This document shows positions 35,284-44,315 of a stretch of 64,000 bases of DNA, piece by piece; position 1 is the stretch's first letter, and every line of letters begins with the position of its first letter. The notes beneath the pieces were generated by a model. It had not been told where the DNA came from. It made no database searches and saw only the letters and a program-made list of their open reading frames with translations. Position numbers and translations under genes: made by a program. Source of the stretch: an uncultured Marvinbryantia sp. (GTDB lineage: Bacteria > Bacillota > Clostridia > Lachnospirales > Lachnospiraceae); contig NZ_CAJKOX010000009.1 in the NCBI RefSeq assembly GCF_905201705.1, positions 1 to 64,000 on the forward strand, written 5' to 3'.

Positions 35284-35439
35284 TTATGCTTCGTCAAAGT
35301 CCTCTTTGCCTACGCCGCAGAGCGGGCACTCGAAATCCTCCGGAACATCCTCCCATTTTGTACCAGGTGCGATTCCGCCTTCCGGGTATCCTGCTTCTTC
35401 GTCGTATTCCCATCCGCATACATTGCATACATATTTCAT
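35284..35439 (-). CDS. Rubredoxin
   Basis: 51 residues, starting MKYVCNVCGWEYDEEAGYPE and ending CPLCGVGKEDFDEA. The four Cys in two CxxC motifs (CNVC and CPLC) hold a single iron. Rubredoxins carry electrons in anaerobes, for example to peroxide- or superoxide-reducing enzymes. GGAGG lies 9 nt before the ATG. It is monocistronic or leads into spoIIM through a hairpin. Confidence 0.95.
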   Translation of the reverse strand: MKYVCNVCGWEYDEEAGYPEGGIAPGTKWEDVPEDFECPLCGVGKEDFDEA

Positions 35440-35573
35440 TGCTTTTGTCCTCCTTCTCAGAATATCGCGCCATATCAGTTTTCCCGGCGCATCTTTACTA
35501 TATTACATACTGACAGAATAAGTCAATACAAATCTCAGCGCTTAATCGTCATACATGTAACCGCCTAAAAGGA

Positions 35574-37664
35574 TCAATCTTCATTTGTGTTTACTTTACT
35601 TGCTCTTGCCTCCACTTCCTTTGCCTGGATGTCGGACGGAGCCTGCTCATATCTTGCAAATTCATAAGCAAAGGTTCCGCTTCCGCCTGTCATGGAGCGA
35701 AGCTGTGTGGAATAGCCGTACATTTCCATCATCGGAACGTCCGCCTCGATGATCTGATTGCCCTTGTGATCCGGGTTCATGCCGAGCACACGTCCGCGGC
35801 GCTTATTGAGATCGCCCATAACGTCGCCGGTGTATTTATCCGGAACCGTCACCTTCACCGATGCGATCGGCTCAAGCAGTACCGGAGAAGCCTCCATGAA
35901 GCCCTTCTTGAATGCCTGGATCGCCGCTGTCTTGAACGCCATTTCAGAGGAATCTACCGGATGGTAGGAGCCGTCGTACAGGGTTGCCTTCACGCCGACT
36001 ACGGGGTAAGCTGCCAGCGGTCCGCGCTGAACGGATTCCTGGATACCCTTTTCCACTGCCGGGAAGTAGTTTTTCGGAACGGCGCCGCCCACAACGACCT
36101 GTTCGAATACATACGGCGTTTCCGGATCACCGGAATTTTCGAAGCGCATCTTAACGTGACCGTACTGACCGTGTCCGCCGGACTGCTTCTTATATTTTGC
36201 ATCCACATCAGAATTCTTGCGGATGGTCTCGCGGAACGCTACCTTCGGGCGTGCAAGCTCCACATCCACTTTGTATTTTGTCAGCAGCTTGCTCACGATG
36301 ATATCAAGATGCTGATCGCCCATGCCGTAGATCAGCGACTGACGGTTTTCCGCGTCGTTGACAGCCTTCATGGTGAGATCCTCCTGCATCATCTTTGCGA
36401 GCGCCTGGGAGATCTTATCCTCCTCGCCCTTGTTCTTTGCAAAGTATCTCTTGTAGGTATACGGCACGGAAACATCGATGCCCGCATACTGGATCGGCGT
36501 CGTCTTGGTGGAGAGCGATTCTCCGGTCTTTGTGACGTTCAGCTTGCCGATCGCGCCGATATCGCCCGCGTGAAGCTCCGGCACCTCAATGGTCCTGCTG
36601 CCTTCCATCACATAAAGCTTATTTAATTTCACTTCCACATCCTGCTTCGGATTGTAGAGCGTGTCGTCGTTCTTGATAACACCGGAAGCCACCTTGATGA
36701 GCGAATATTTTCCGATGAACGGATCCACGATCGTCTTGAACACAAAGGCAGATTTTGCCTTTGCGAAGTCGTAGTTTGCCTCGTAGATCTCGTTTGTCTT
36801 TGTGTTGATGCCCGCAATGTGACGTTTGTCCGGACTCGGGAAATACTGCACCATATCGTCAAGCAGGTTTGCAACGCCGTACAGATTGACAGGCGAACCC
36901 ATAGCGACCGGAACGATGGAGCCGTCGGATACGTTCATGGTGAGCGCCGCCATGATCTCCGCGGTGGAGAATTCCTCTCCCGCAAAGTAGCGGTCCATAA
37001 ATTCCTCGGAGGTCTCCGCAACTGCCTCAAGCAGATTCTCGCGGTATCTCTCCAGATATTCCATGGAGTAGTCCGGGATGTCGCACTCTACCTTCTCGCC
37101 CTTGCCTACCCAGCGTCTTCCGGCTTTCTTTACCACGTTTACGTAGCCGACAAACTTTTCATTTTCACGGATCGGCAGATGGATCGGCGCGATCTTCTTT
37201 CCGTAAAGCTCGGTCAGATCCTCCACTACCTGACGGAAGCTGGCATTGTCCACGTCCATGTTAGTTACGAAGAACATCCTCGGAAGCTTGTATTTCTCAC
37301 AAAGCTCCCATGCCTTCTGCGTGCCTACCTCTACGCCGCTCTTGCCGGAAACAACGATGATCGCCGCATCCGCAGCAGCCGCAGCTTCTTCCGCCTCGCC
37401 CACGAAGTCGAAATACCCCGGCGTATCCAGCACGTTCACCTTGATGTCGCCCCAGATGATCGGGACAACCGTCGTGCTGATGGAGAATTTTCTCTTGATT
37501 TCTTCTTTATCATAGTCACTTACCGTATTTCCCTCCGGCACGCTGCCCATGCGGCTGGTAATACCGGATAAGTAAGCCATCGCTTCTGTCAGGGTGGTCT
37601 TTCCGGAACCGCCATGACCTAAAATAACCACGTTGCGAATTCTGTCTGTTGTATAAACTTTCAT
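35574..37664 (-). CDS. Elongation factor G-like GTPase (EF-G paralogue)
   Basis: 696 residues with the full EF-G domain set. Visible are the P-loop GHGGSGKTT, DTPGYFDFVGE, TNMDVDN (usual NKxD place), domain II (GDIGAIGKL) and domain IV (SGGHGQYGHVKMRFE). The canonical His of DTPGH is Tyr here. This is the standard state in the second EF-G class of Clostridia and Actinobacteria, thought to act in special conditions or ribosome rescue/recycling rather than as the main translocase. No str operon neighbours are present, which also marks it as the paralogue. GGAGG lies 7 nt before the ATG. Confidence 0.9.
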   Translation of the reverse strand: MKVYTTDRIRNVVILGHGGSGKTTLTEAMAYLSGITSRMGSVPEGNTVSDYDKEEIKRKFSISTTVVPIIWGDIKVNVLDTPGYFDFVGEAEEAAAAADAAIIVVSGKSGVEVGTQKAWELCEKYKLPRMFFVTNMDVDNASFRQVVEDLTELYGKKIAPIHLPIRENEKFVGYVNVVKKAGRRWVGKGEKVECDIPDYSMEYLERYRENLLEAVAETSEEFMDRYFAGEEFSTAEIMAALTMNVSDGSIVPVAMGSPVNLYGVANLLDDMVQYFPSPDKRHIAGINTKTNEIYEANYDFAKAKSAFVFKTIVDPFIGKYSLIKVASGVIKNDDTLYNPKQDVEVKLNKLYVMEGSRTIEVPELHAGDIGAIGKLNVTKTGESLSTKTTPIQYAGIDVSVPYTYKRYFAKNKGEEDKISQALAKMMQEDLTMKAVNDAENRQSLIYGMGDQHLDIIVSKLLTKYKVDVELARPKVAFRETIRKNSDVDAKYKKQSGGHGQYGHVKMRFENSGDPETPYVFEQVVVGGAVPKNYFPAVEKGIQESVQRGPLAAYPVVGVKATLYDGSYHPVDSSEMAFKTAAIQAFKKGFMEASPVLLEPIASVKVTVPDKYTGDVMGDLNKRRGRVLGMNPDHKGNQIIEADVPMMEMYGYSTQLRSMTGGSGTFAYEFARYEQAPSDIQAKEVEARASKVNTNED

Positions 37665-37740
37665 ATACTTTCCTCCAATTTCGTTTTAGTCCGGGCAGAA
37701 AAACACTGCCTTTCTGCCGCCGCGCGAAGCCTATGGGTAT

Positions 37741-37769
37741 ATTCTACTAAAAATACGCGTAAATAGCAA
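37741..37769 (-). promoter_or_regulatory. Promoter of EF-G paralogue
   Basis: TTGCTA (37764-37769) and TAGAAT (37741-37746) on the minus strand with a 17-bp spacer, about 75 nt before the start codon. Confidence 0.5.
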
Positions 37770-37839
37770 GCAAATTATTCAAGATTACTAACTATATTTT
37801 CTACTATATTTTTCTTTCACACTTCAACGCGTAAAAGGG

Positions 37840-37869
37840 TTGACATCTGATCTATATCAATAGTACAAT
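37840..37869 (+). promoter_or_regulatory. Promoter of tyrA-aroA
   Basis: A perfect TTGACA (37840-37845) and TACAAT (37864-37869) with an 18-bp spacer, about 45 nt before the tyrA ATG. Confidence 0.7.
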
Positions 37870-37913
37870 ATATCTGTTTTGAACGAGATCATTACAGAAA
37901 AGAAGGATATCTG

Positions 37914-39014
37914 ATGAAAAGTGATTTTACTGCCGGCTTTGTCGCTCTGGGGCTGATCGGCGGCTCCATCGCCAGAGCCATTAAACATTTTTACCCGGAA
38001 GCTACGGTGCTCGCCTGCGCGAGACGGCGCGAGACGCTCACCTATGCTTTAGAGGAGCATATCATCGACGAGGCGTACGACGATATCTGCGAGGCTTTCT
38101 CCCGCTGTGATTTTATTTTCCTGTGCGCGCCAGTGGAGGTAAATATCGACAGCCTTTCGAAAATAAAGCCGTTTTTGAAGGCGGACTGCATTTTAACGGA
38201 TGTCGGCAGCACAAAGACCGATATCCATGAACGCGCCGCCGCACTTGGTCTGTCAGACTGGTTTATCGGCGGACACCCGATGGCAGGCTCTGAAAAGACC
38301 GGCATCGAGCATTCCCAGTGGGCTCTGATAGAAAACGCTTATTATATTCTGACGCCCTCCGCAGGGATTGCGCCGGAGAAGGTGACGCGCTACACAAAGC
38401 TGGTTTCTTCTCTGAACGCGCTGCCGCTGGTGCTCGACTGCAAAGAGCACGATTACGTGACCGCCGCTATCAGCCATCTGCCGCATATTATCGCAGCCAC
38501 GCTGGTAAATCTGGTGCACGATGAGGACACACCCAACGAGACGATGCGGACCGTCGCAGCCGGAGGATTCAAGGATATCACACGCATCGCCTCCTCCTCC
38601 CCCGATATGTGGGAACAGATCTGCACGACCAACGCAGGCAACATTGTTTCCGTGCTGGACGCCTACACGGAAAGCCTGCAGAAGGTGCGCGCGCAGCTTC
38701 TTGCGAAAGATAGCTCCGCCATCCACAGTCTTTTTGAGCGCTCGCGCGATTACCGCAATTCCTTCTCCGACCGCTCCAGCGGACCGCTGAAGAAGGTTTA
38801 TATGCTCTACTGCGATATGGTGGACGAGGCGGGTGGTATCGCCACCCTTGCCACGATTCTTGCAAGCAGCGGCATCAGCCTGCGCAATATCGGCATCGTA
38901 CATAACCGGGAATTTGAGGAAGCCGTGCTGCGCGTGGAGTTTTACGACGAAGAATCTCTGAAAAAATCGGTAGAGCTGCTGCGCAGATACCGCTACACTG
39001 TATATGAAAGGTAG
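37914..39014 (+). CDS. tyrA: Prephenate dehydrogenase with C-terminal ACT domain
   Basis: 366 residues. It oxidises prephenate to 4-hydroxyphenylpyruvate, toward tyrosine. The N-terminal NAD-binding fold shows FVALGLIGGSIARAIK, then FLCAPVE and LTDVGSTK. The substrate part carries FIGGHPMAGSEKTGIEHS, and SHLPHIIAATL is a helical core motif. Residues about 295-365 form an ACT regulatory domain (GGIATLATILASSGISLRNIGI), suggesting feedback control by tyrosine or another aromatic amino acid. aroA follows 8 nt later on the same transcript. Confidence 0.95.
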   Translation: MKSDFTAGFVALGLIGGSIARAIKHFYPEATVLACARRRETLTYALEEHIIDEAYDDICEAFSRCDFIFLCAPVEVNIDSLSKIKPFLKADCILTDVGSTKTDIHERAAALGLSDWFIGGHPMAGSEKTGIEHSQWALIENAYYILTPSAGIAPEKVTRYTKLVSSLNALPLVLDCKEHDYVTAAISHLPHIIAATLVNLVHDEDTPNETMRTVAAGGFKDITRIASSSPDMWEQICTTNAGNIVSVLDAYTESLQKVRAQLLAKDSSAIHSLFERSRDYRNSFSDRSSGPLKKVYMLYCDMVDEAGGIATLATILASSGISLRNIGIVHNREFEEAVLRVEFYDEESLKKSVELLRRYRYTVYER

Positions 39015-39022
39015 GTTTTCCG

Positions 39023-40300
39023 ATGATTTTTAAAAAGCATTCTCCCTTAAAGGGCGAGATCACCGTTCCGGGCGATAAATCCATCTCGCACCGCGCCGTC
39101 ATGTTCGGAGCGCTTGCCGAAGGCACCACCGAGGTGACGAATTTTCTGCAGGGCGCAGACTGTCTCTCAACAATAAGCTGCTTTCGCAGGCTCGGTGTCG
39201 ACATCGAAAACACGCCGGAGCGCATTCTGATCCACGGGAAAGGTCTGCACGGACTGACCGTTCCCACAGAAACGCTGGATACCGGAAACAGCGGCACCAC
39301 CACGCGGCTGATCTCCGGCATCCTCGCCGGACAGAAATTCACCTCCGTTTTAAACGGCGACGCTTCCATCCAGAGCCGTCCGATGAAGCGCATCATGGAG
39401 CCGCTCTCGCAGATGGGAGCGGATATCGTGAGCCTAAAAGATAACGGCTGCGCACCGCTTCGCATCTGCGGCAGTTCTCTGCACGGCATTCACTACAGCA
39501 GTCCGGTGGCTTCCGCGCAGGTGAAGTCCTGCATTCTGCTCGCCGGTCTTTACGCCGACGCTCCCACCAGCGTAACAGAACCGCAGCTCTCCCGCAACCA
39601 TACCGAGCTGATGCTCGCCGGTTTCGGCGCAGACGTACAGTCTCGCGGCACCACAGCCACCATCCGGCCAGATCCACGGCTGTCCGCCGCAAAAATCACG
39701 GTTCCCGGAGACATCTCCTCCGCCGCGTATTTTATCGCTGCCGGGCTGATGATTCCCGGCTCCGAGATTCTGATACGCAATGTCGGCATCAATCCCACCC
39801 GCGACGGTATTCTGCGTGTTGTGCGTGATATGGGCGGCGACGTTACTGTTTTAAATGAAAAGGTGAGCGGCGGCGAGCCGGTTGCCGACCTTCTGGTAAA
39901 GCACAGTGCGCTGCACGGCACGGATATCAGCGGCGGCATCATCCCCACCCTCATTGATGAGCTGCCCGTCATCGCCGTGCTCGCCTGCATGGCGGAGGGC
40001 ACCACGGTTATCCGCGACGCCCAGGAGCTGAAGGTGAAGGAATCCGACCGCATCGCAGTGATGACGGAAAATCTCACCGCTATGGGCGCTCATGTGACAG
40101 CGACCGATGACGGTATGATTATCGAAGGCGGGCATCCGCTGCACGGCGCTGTCATCGACAGCTATCTTGACCACCGCATCGCCATGAGCTTTGCCATCGC
40201 CGCGCTCGCCGCCGACGGTGAAACGGAAATTACCGGCGCCGACTGCGTCAGAATCAGCTATCCGGATTTCTATGAAACATTAAAGGCACTGATGGGTTAA
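39023..40300 (+). CDS. aroA: 3-phosphoshikimate 1-carboxyvinyltransferase (EPSP synthase)
   Basis: 425 residues. It transfers the enolpyruvyl group from phosphoenolpyruvate to shikimate 3-phosphate. Signatures are VPGDKSISHRAVMFGAL, LDTGNSGTTTRLISG, SRPMKRIMEPL, the catalytic Asp in IIPTLIDELPVIAVLA, KVKESDRIA and YLDHRIAMSFAIA. It is coupled to tyrA. Its stop codon overlaps that of the convergent capA-like gene by 4 nt, and the two ends lie in one palindrome. Confidence 0.96.
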   Translation: MIFKKHSPLKGEITVPGDKSISHRAVMFGALAEGTTEVTNFLQGADCLSTISCFRRLGVDIENTPERILIHGKGLHGLTVPTETLDTGNSGTTTRLISGILAGQKFTSVLNGDASIQSRPMKRIMEPLSQMGADIVSLKDNGCAPLRICGSSLHGIHYSSPVASAQVKSCILLAGLYADAPTSVTEPQLSRNHTELMLAGFGADVQSRGTTATIRPDPRLSAAKITVPGDISSAAYFIAAGLMIPGSEILIRNVGINPTRDGILRVVRDMGGDVTVLNEKVSGGEPVADLLVKHSALHGTDISGGIIPTLIDELPVIAVLACMAEGTTVIRDAQELKVKESDRIAVMTENLTAMGAHVTATDDGMIIEGGHPLHGAVIDSYLDHRIAMSFAIAALAADGETEITGADCVRISYPDFYETLKALMG

Positions 40301-40312
40301 TCCATCAGTGCC
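40285..40312. terminator. Perfect palindrome holding the overlapping aroA and capA-like stop codons
   Basis: GGCACTGATGG (40285-40295) and CCATCAGTGCC (40302-40312) pair over 11 bp around the loop GTTAAT, which contains both TAA stops. It is transcribed from both sides; T-rich sequence follows only moderately on each strand (TTTAATGTTT on the minus). Confidence 0.65.
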
Positions 40313-41640
40313 CTGCTTCTTTCGTCAATCAGATTTAATACCCGCTCCGCTTCTTCTCCCGTCAGCGGCGTCGGCTGGTAGTTGTTAATTGTGCTATCGG
40401 AGGATACCGAGCAGGGAATCAGATTCGTTTTGCTCTCTGTAATCTCTCTGTCTGTGTTAATGACAAATCTCTGCTGAAAAATCACGGTATCTGTCTCCGT
40501 GGGATGCGTATTTCCGCCGAAGCAGAAGTTTCCCAGACTGTAGGCGATTGTTTTGCCCTTGTATGTCCCGATTCCCTGCAGGACGTGCGGGTGATGACCG
40601 ACCACCACATCCGCTCCCTCGTCGATTGCCAGATGCGCCAGTGTCACCTGGTTCTCATCAGGAACCGTCACCAGCTCGTTGCTCCAGTGAAAAACCGCCA
40701 CGATAATGTCCGCGCCCTCCTGCTTCAGTTTTGCGATATTCGATTTCACCTGCCCAGTCCGCTCCAGATGGTCGTCCAGCTCATAAATTCCAAATATCCC
40801 GACCCTGACGCCCTTCACTTCCATCAGCGCCGTATCGTCATAGCCAAAGGTCCGGATATGATTCTGCTCCAGAATATCGACGGTGTCCAGAAAGCTCTGC
40901 TCCCCATAATCATGACTGTGGTTGTTTGCCATATTTGCCGCCTCCACAGACGAAGACGCCAGAATCTTTACAAACTCCGGCTTCCCCTTAAACGCAAATT
41001 GTTTCTCCACTCTTGTCGTTTCCTCTGTCAGCGTTCCCTCCATATTAACAATCGTCAAATCATCCTTCTGAAAAATATCGCGCACATTTTCCAGAAAATA
41101 ATCCGCCCCGTACATATCGTAATAAGCATTGAATCCAGTATCCCAGGCAAAATATTCGTCCGTTCCCAGAATGCAGTCCCCGGTAAAGCTTAAAAGCAGC
41201 TCCACCGGTTCCTCCAGCTTCACGATTTCTTCCGTCTCCTCCTGCTTTTCCGTCTGAGCAGGCGGCGCGCTTTGTCCTTCTCCCAGCAGCACATCCTGGA
41301 TTCCCACCTCCGGCAGGGCGGATGCATTCTTTCTATCCGGCGCGGATGCGGATTTTTGCACACCGCTTTTATCCGCCGTTCCTTTTTCGGACATGACCGT
41401 CGCCATCCATAGAATCAGCGCCGCCAGCACGATGCACAATGCTCCGCCTGCAATGCAGAGCCGGGTCCGCCGTTCTCTCCGGTATTTCCGTATCAGCTTT
41501 CTTATGCGGCCAATTTCCCGGCGCTGCCCGTCATCTCCGGCTGCCAGAAGCAGCCCGCCCAACATCTGCTCCGCCTGTTCCAGCTCATGACTGCCGGTCA
41601 GACGACCTATAAAGCGCTGCATGGCATTTTGTTTTTTCAT
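40297..41640 (-). CDS. CapA family protein (metallophosphatase-like, membrane-anchored)
   Basis: 447 residues. A cytoplasmic basic N-terminus of about 60 residues precedes one membrane segment (IAGGALCIVLAALILWMATV), a Ser/Ala/Glu-rich linker and, from about 145, the CapA domain. The domain has a calcineurin-like metal site: SFTGDCILGTDEYF, NMEGTLT, ANNHSHDYGE, FHWSNE and GHHPHVLQG. CapA proteins act in poly-gamma-glutamate capsule export, but most homologues outside that operon have no known function. No capBC genes are present, so a capsule role is not supported here. Confidence 0.85.
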   Translation of the reverse strand: MKKQNAMQRFIGRLTGSHELEQAEQMLGGLLLAAGDDGQRREIGRIRKLIRKYRRERRTRLCIAGGALCIVLAALILWMATVMSEKGTADKSGVQKSASAPDRKNASALPEVGIQDVLLGEGQSAPPAQTEKQEETEEIVKLEEPVELLLSFTGDCILGTDEYFAWDTGFNAYYDMYGADYFLENVRDIFQKDDLTIVNMEGTLTEETTRVEKQFAFKGKPEFVKILASSSVEAANMANNHSHDYGEQSFLDTVDILEQNHIRTFGYDDTALMEVKGVRVGIFGIYELDDHLERTGQVKSNIAKLKQEGADIIVAVFHWSNELVTVPDENQVTLAHLAIDEGADVVVGHHPHVLQGIGTYKGKTIAYSLGNFCFGGNTHPTETDTVIFQQRFVINTDREITESKTNLIPCSVSSDSTINNYQPTPLTGEEAERVLNLIDERSRALMD

Positions 41641-41728
41641 GTAATCACTACTCTTTCCCGTTTTTCTTCCAACAGTATAAACGGGGAATGTATCCTGATT
41701 TTATCATGTTTGTATCAAAGTTGTATCA

Positions 41729-42202
41729 TCAGCACAGTACCACAATTCTGTCCGGCGTCGTCTGCGGCGGAATACTTCTTGTGACCGCAGTATAGTAAAC
41801 CAGCAGGAACCGGTTCTGCAGACTGCAGGTAAATGCCTGCCCGTTTACCGTTCTGATTACGGTATTTCTGCCAACATTCAACTGCAGAGAACGGTCAGCC
41901 GCAGTCAGATTCCGGTCAAAGAAATTTAACATCACCTGTTCGTTTCTTCCAGGCACCGCAATGATCTGTGCACGGTACTGCGGCGGGAAAATCAACGGCA
42001 CCGGCAGGCTGCTGTCATAGAAGGCAGTCACCTGCATTCCGGGTCTGAGCTGCCGGTTATCCATTATCTGCGTATCTGCCTCCACCGTAAAGTTTATGAT
42101 TCCTTCCGCTGTACGGAGCGCCATCATCTGGCTGCAGCAGTTATTTCCTCTGGAAATGTTAATAATCGTGCCTGCCACGCCCACATAATCTGAATATCCC
42201 AT
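41729..42202 (-). CDS. Conserved-looking hypothetical protein (157 aa)
   Basis: A 157-residue soluble protein starting MGYSDYVGVAGTIINISRGNNCC and ending TPDRIVVLC. It is rich in beta-strand-like alternation (AEGIINFTVEADTQI, LRPGMQVTAFYDSSLPVPLIFPPQYRAQII) and has three Cys, two near the N-terminus and one at the very C-terminus. An OB-like or small barrel fold would fit but is only a guess. No family is recognised. Its ribosome site (AAGGTG) lies in the 3' arm of a hairpin directly before the ATG. It follows nagA by 30 nt and may be the last gene of that operon. Confidence 0.7.
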   Translation of the reverse strand: MGYSDYVGVAGTIINISRGNNCCSQMMALRTAEGIINFTVEADTQIMDNRQLRPGMQVTAFYDSSLPVPLIFPPQYRAQIIAVPGRNEQVMLNFFDRNLTAADRSLQLNVGRNTVIRTVNGQAFTCSLQNRFLLVYYTAVTRSIPPQTTPDRIVVLC

Positions 42203-42230
42203 AACACACCTTTTTTATTTAAGGTATGTT
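42203..42230 (-). promoter_or_regulatory. Hairpin hiding the ribosome site of the 157-aa gene
   Basis: On the minus strand AACATACCTT (42221-42230) pairs with AAGGTGTGTT (42203-42212), directly followed by ATG. The AAGGTG ribosome site is inside the stem. Confidence 0.45.
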
Positions 42231-42232
42231 TT

Positions 42233-43426
42233 TTACAAAGAAAGGTGCATGTGTCCGGTACCCGATGCGCTGCAGCCCTCTTTCTTAAAAGCATTGCCGC
42301 GCAGAAAGACACGGTCAATATCCAGGTTTTCCGTGAGCAGGACAAGATCCGCATCCTTCCCGTCTGCGATGGAGCCCTTGCGGTCATACACTCCAATCAG
42401 TCTTGCCGGATTTTCCGTAAAGAGCGGCAGCAATTCCTCCAGCGGATATCCGGTAAATTTTTTCAGATTGCGCAGCGCCCGGATCTGCGTAAGCGTGCTG
42501 CCCGCCCGCGTGCCGTCTGACGCCAGCTTCGCGTCGCCGTCTTTCACGATCACCTCGTTGACACCCAGATGATATCTGCCATCCGGCAGGCCCGCCGCCA
42601 TGATCGAGTCTGTGATCGCCACAACGCGCCCCAGCCCCTTTGTTTTCAGCAAAAGCCGCACGATGCCGGGATGCAGATGAAGCCCGTCGCAGATCATCTC
42701 GCAGTAGATATCCGTCTCCAGCGCTGCGCCAAGAATCGCCGGCTCATGCTGGTGCAGAAGCCGCATTGCATTAAAGGTATGTGTGCAGCAATCTGCTCCG
42801 GCTTCTATCGCCGCCATGGATGTCTTATAATCTGCTCCGGAGTGACCGATCGCCACTGTAATGCCAAGCGCCTTCAGCTTTGGTATCATTTCTACCATAC
42901 CTTCTATTTCCGGTGAGACTGTAATATAACGGATATTCCCTTTTGCACGCTTCTGGTATTCCCCTGCAAGATCAATGTCTGATCCCTGCAGCAGATGCTC
43001 GGGCATCGCTCCCTTGTATTCTGATGAGAGAAACGGTCCCTCCAGATGAATGCCTAAAAGCTGTGCAGCATCCGCGTCCGACTGGTCGAGCTGCAGGTAC
43101 TGGTCGATGCACCGCTCTGTCTGCTCCTTCGTATCCGTCAGCACGGAGGCAAGCCAGGAGGTCGTCCCGTTCCCGGCAAAGAATCTGCCGATCTTCTTTA
43201 AATCCTCCGATGACGCGCCGTTTACATCCACGCCGACCGCCCCGTGCGTGTGGACATCCAGAAAGCCCGGCACAACCTTTCTGCCTGCTGCATCAATAAC
43301 CTCGCAGTCCGCAGGCAGGGCGCTGTCTCTGCAAATCCGCAGCTTTCCGTCTTCCAGCAGCAGGGATACTTTCTCAAATTGATGTTGAATATATACATCG
43401 CCATTGATTATGAAATATTTTTTCAT
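42233..43426 (-). CDS. nagA: N-acetylglucosamine-6-phosphate deacetylase
   Basis: 397 residues of the amidohydrolase fold. It removes acetate from GlcNAc-6-phosphate. Metal and catalytic residues are visible: LDVHTHGAVGVDV, LGIHLEGPFLSSEYKGA, IGHSGADYKTS, THTFNAM and the catalytic Asp in AITDSIMAAGLPDG. It lies after the NagB-like and DUF4838 genes in one direction. The product would be glucosamine-6-phosphate if the usual substrate applies. Confidence 0.92.
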   Translation of the reverse strand: MKKYFIINGDVYIQHQFEKVSLLLEDGKLRICRDSALPADCEVIDAAGRKVVPGFLDVHTHGAVGVDVNGASSEDLKKIGRFFAGNGTTSWLASVLTDTKEQTERCIDQYLQLDQSDADAAQLLGIHLEGPFLSSEYKGAMPEHLLQGSDIDLAGEYQKRAKGNIRYITVSPEIEGMVEMIPKLKALGITVAIGHSGADYKTSMAAIEAGADCCTHTFNAMRLLHQHEPAILGAALETDIYCEMICDGLHLHPGIVRLLLKTKGLGRVVAITDSIMAAGLPDGRYHLGVNEVIVKDGDAKLASDGTRAGSTLTQIRALRNLKKFTGYPLEELLPLFTENPARLIGVYDRKGSIADGKDADLVLLTENLDIDRVFLRGNAFKKEGCSASGTGHMHLSL

Positions 43427-43469
43427 GGTATCTTCTCCATTCTGCCGTACTATTTCACCCCAAAAATCT

Positions 43470-44291
43470 TTATTCCGGCAATTCTGCTACAAACTCCGTG
43501 ATGCGCAGCAGCACATCCGGGTGCTCCTGCAAAAGCGTCACCGGAAAATGCGCGGACACCTCGCCGTATGCCGCATGGCGCACAACGCTCCGGTGCCAGT
43601 CACGGAAACATCCCAGACGGATTTTCCGTGCATTGTAAATCTCGTTCATTCCGATTGTGATGCAGTAGTTCGGCATATCGTCGATGGCGCCGTTTAAATC
43701 GCCGATTGCATTCGCCGTCCGTGTCTCCCGGCTGATTTTCAGCACGCGCGTGTGCAGACCGCGAAACTCCTCCGGCGACAGTTCGTCCTGCGCCTCATTA
43801 AACGCCACATGTCCGTTGATGCCGATGCCGCCAAAGCAGATATCCACGCCGCCGAGCTTCTCTATCAGCTCCTGCAGATAACCAGGGTTCTTCGGATCCG
43901 GGAACGCACGCTGATTTTCCGGCATCACCAGCTCCGGATCGATCTGAGAATAGACCGTGCGGTTCATAAAGCCGCGGAAGCTCAGCTTCTCCGAAGCGTC
44001 GATCCACTGCTTATCATCCGTCAGATACTCGTCCATATTGATAAACCACACATTTTTCAGACTGATGCGCTCCCGGTTTACGATATCCACAAAATACGGA
44101 TACTGACCGACCGGTCCCACCGGGCAGATAAACACCGTGCGCTCCCCAAGCGCATTCTTTCTCTTTATCTCCTCCGCCATCTCCTGCGCCATCGCCCGAA
44201 AAACAGCCGCATTGTCTTCCATCACAGTAATCGGTATCTTTGGCGAAGCAAGTAATTCGTCCTTCGTATAGTAGTAGTATGCATGTTTCAT
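43470..44291 (-). CDS. NagB-like sugar-phosphate isomerase/deaminase with altered catalytic Asp
   Basis: 273 residues of the glucosamine-6-phosphate deaminase/6-phosphogluconolactonase fold. Shared motifs are VWFINMDEYL (the Asp-Glu pair of the NagB active site) and GGIGINGHVAFNEAQ. In E. coli NagB the matching loop is GNDGH, whose Asp141 is in the proton relay; here it is Asn. His and the Glu of AFNE are kept. The N-terminal 35 residues and PVGPVGQYP loop also differ from classical NagB. It may act on another amino-sugar or a different 6-phospho-sugar. It lies 25 nt after the DUF4838 gene and 43 nt before nagA. Confidence 0.82.
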   Translation of the reverse strand: MKHAYYYYTKDELLASPKIPITVMEDNAAVFRAMAQEMAEEIKRKNALGERTVFICPVGPVGQYPYFVDIVNRERISLKNVWFINMDEYLTDDKQWIDASEKLSFRGFMNRTVYSQIDPELVMPENQRAFPDPKNPGYLQELIEKLGGVDICFGGIGINGHVAFNEAQDELSPEEFRGLHTRVLKISRETRTANAIGDLNGAIDDMPNYCITIGMNEIYNARKIRLGCFRDWHRSVVRHAAYGEVSAHFPVTLLQEHPDVLLRITEFVAELPE

Positions 44292-44315
44292 CTCGTTCTT
44301 CCTCCCAAACCAATG

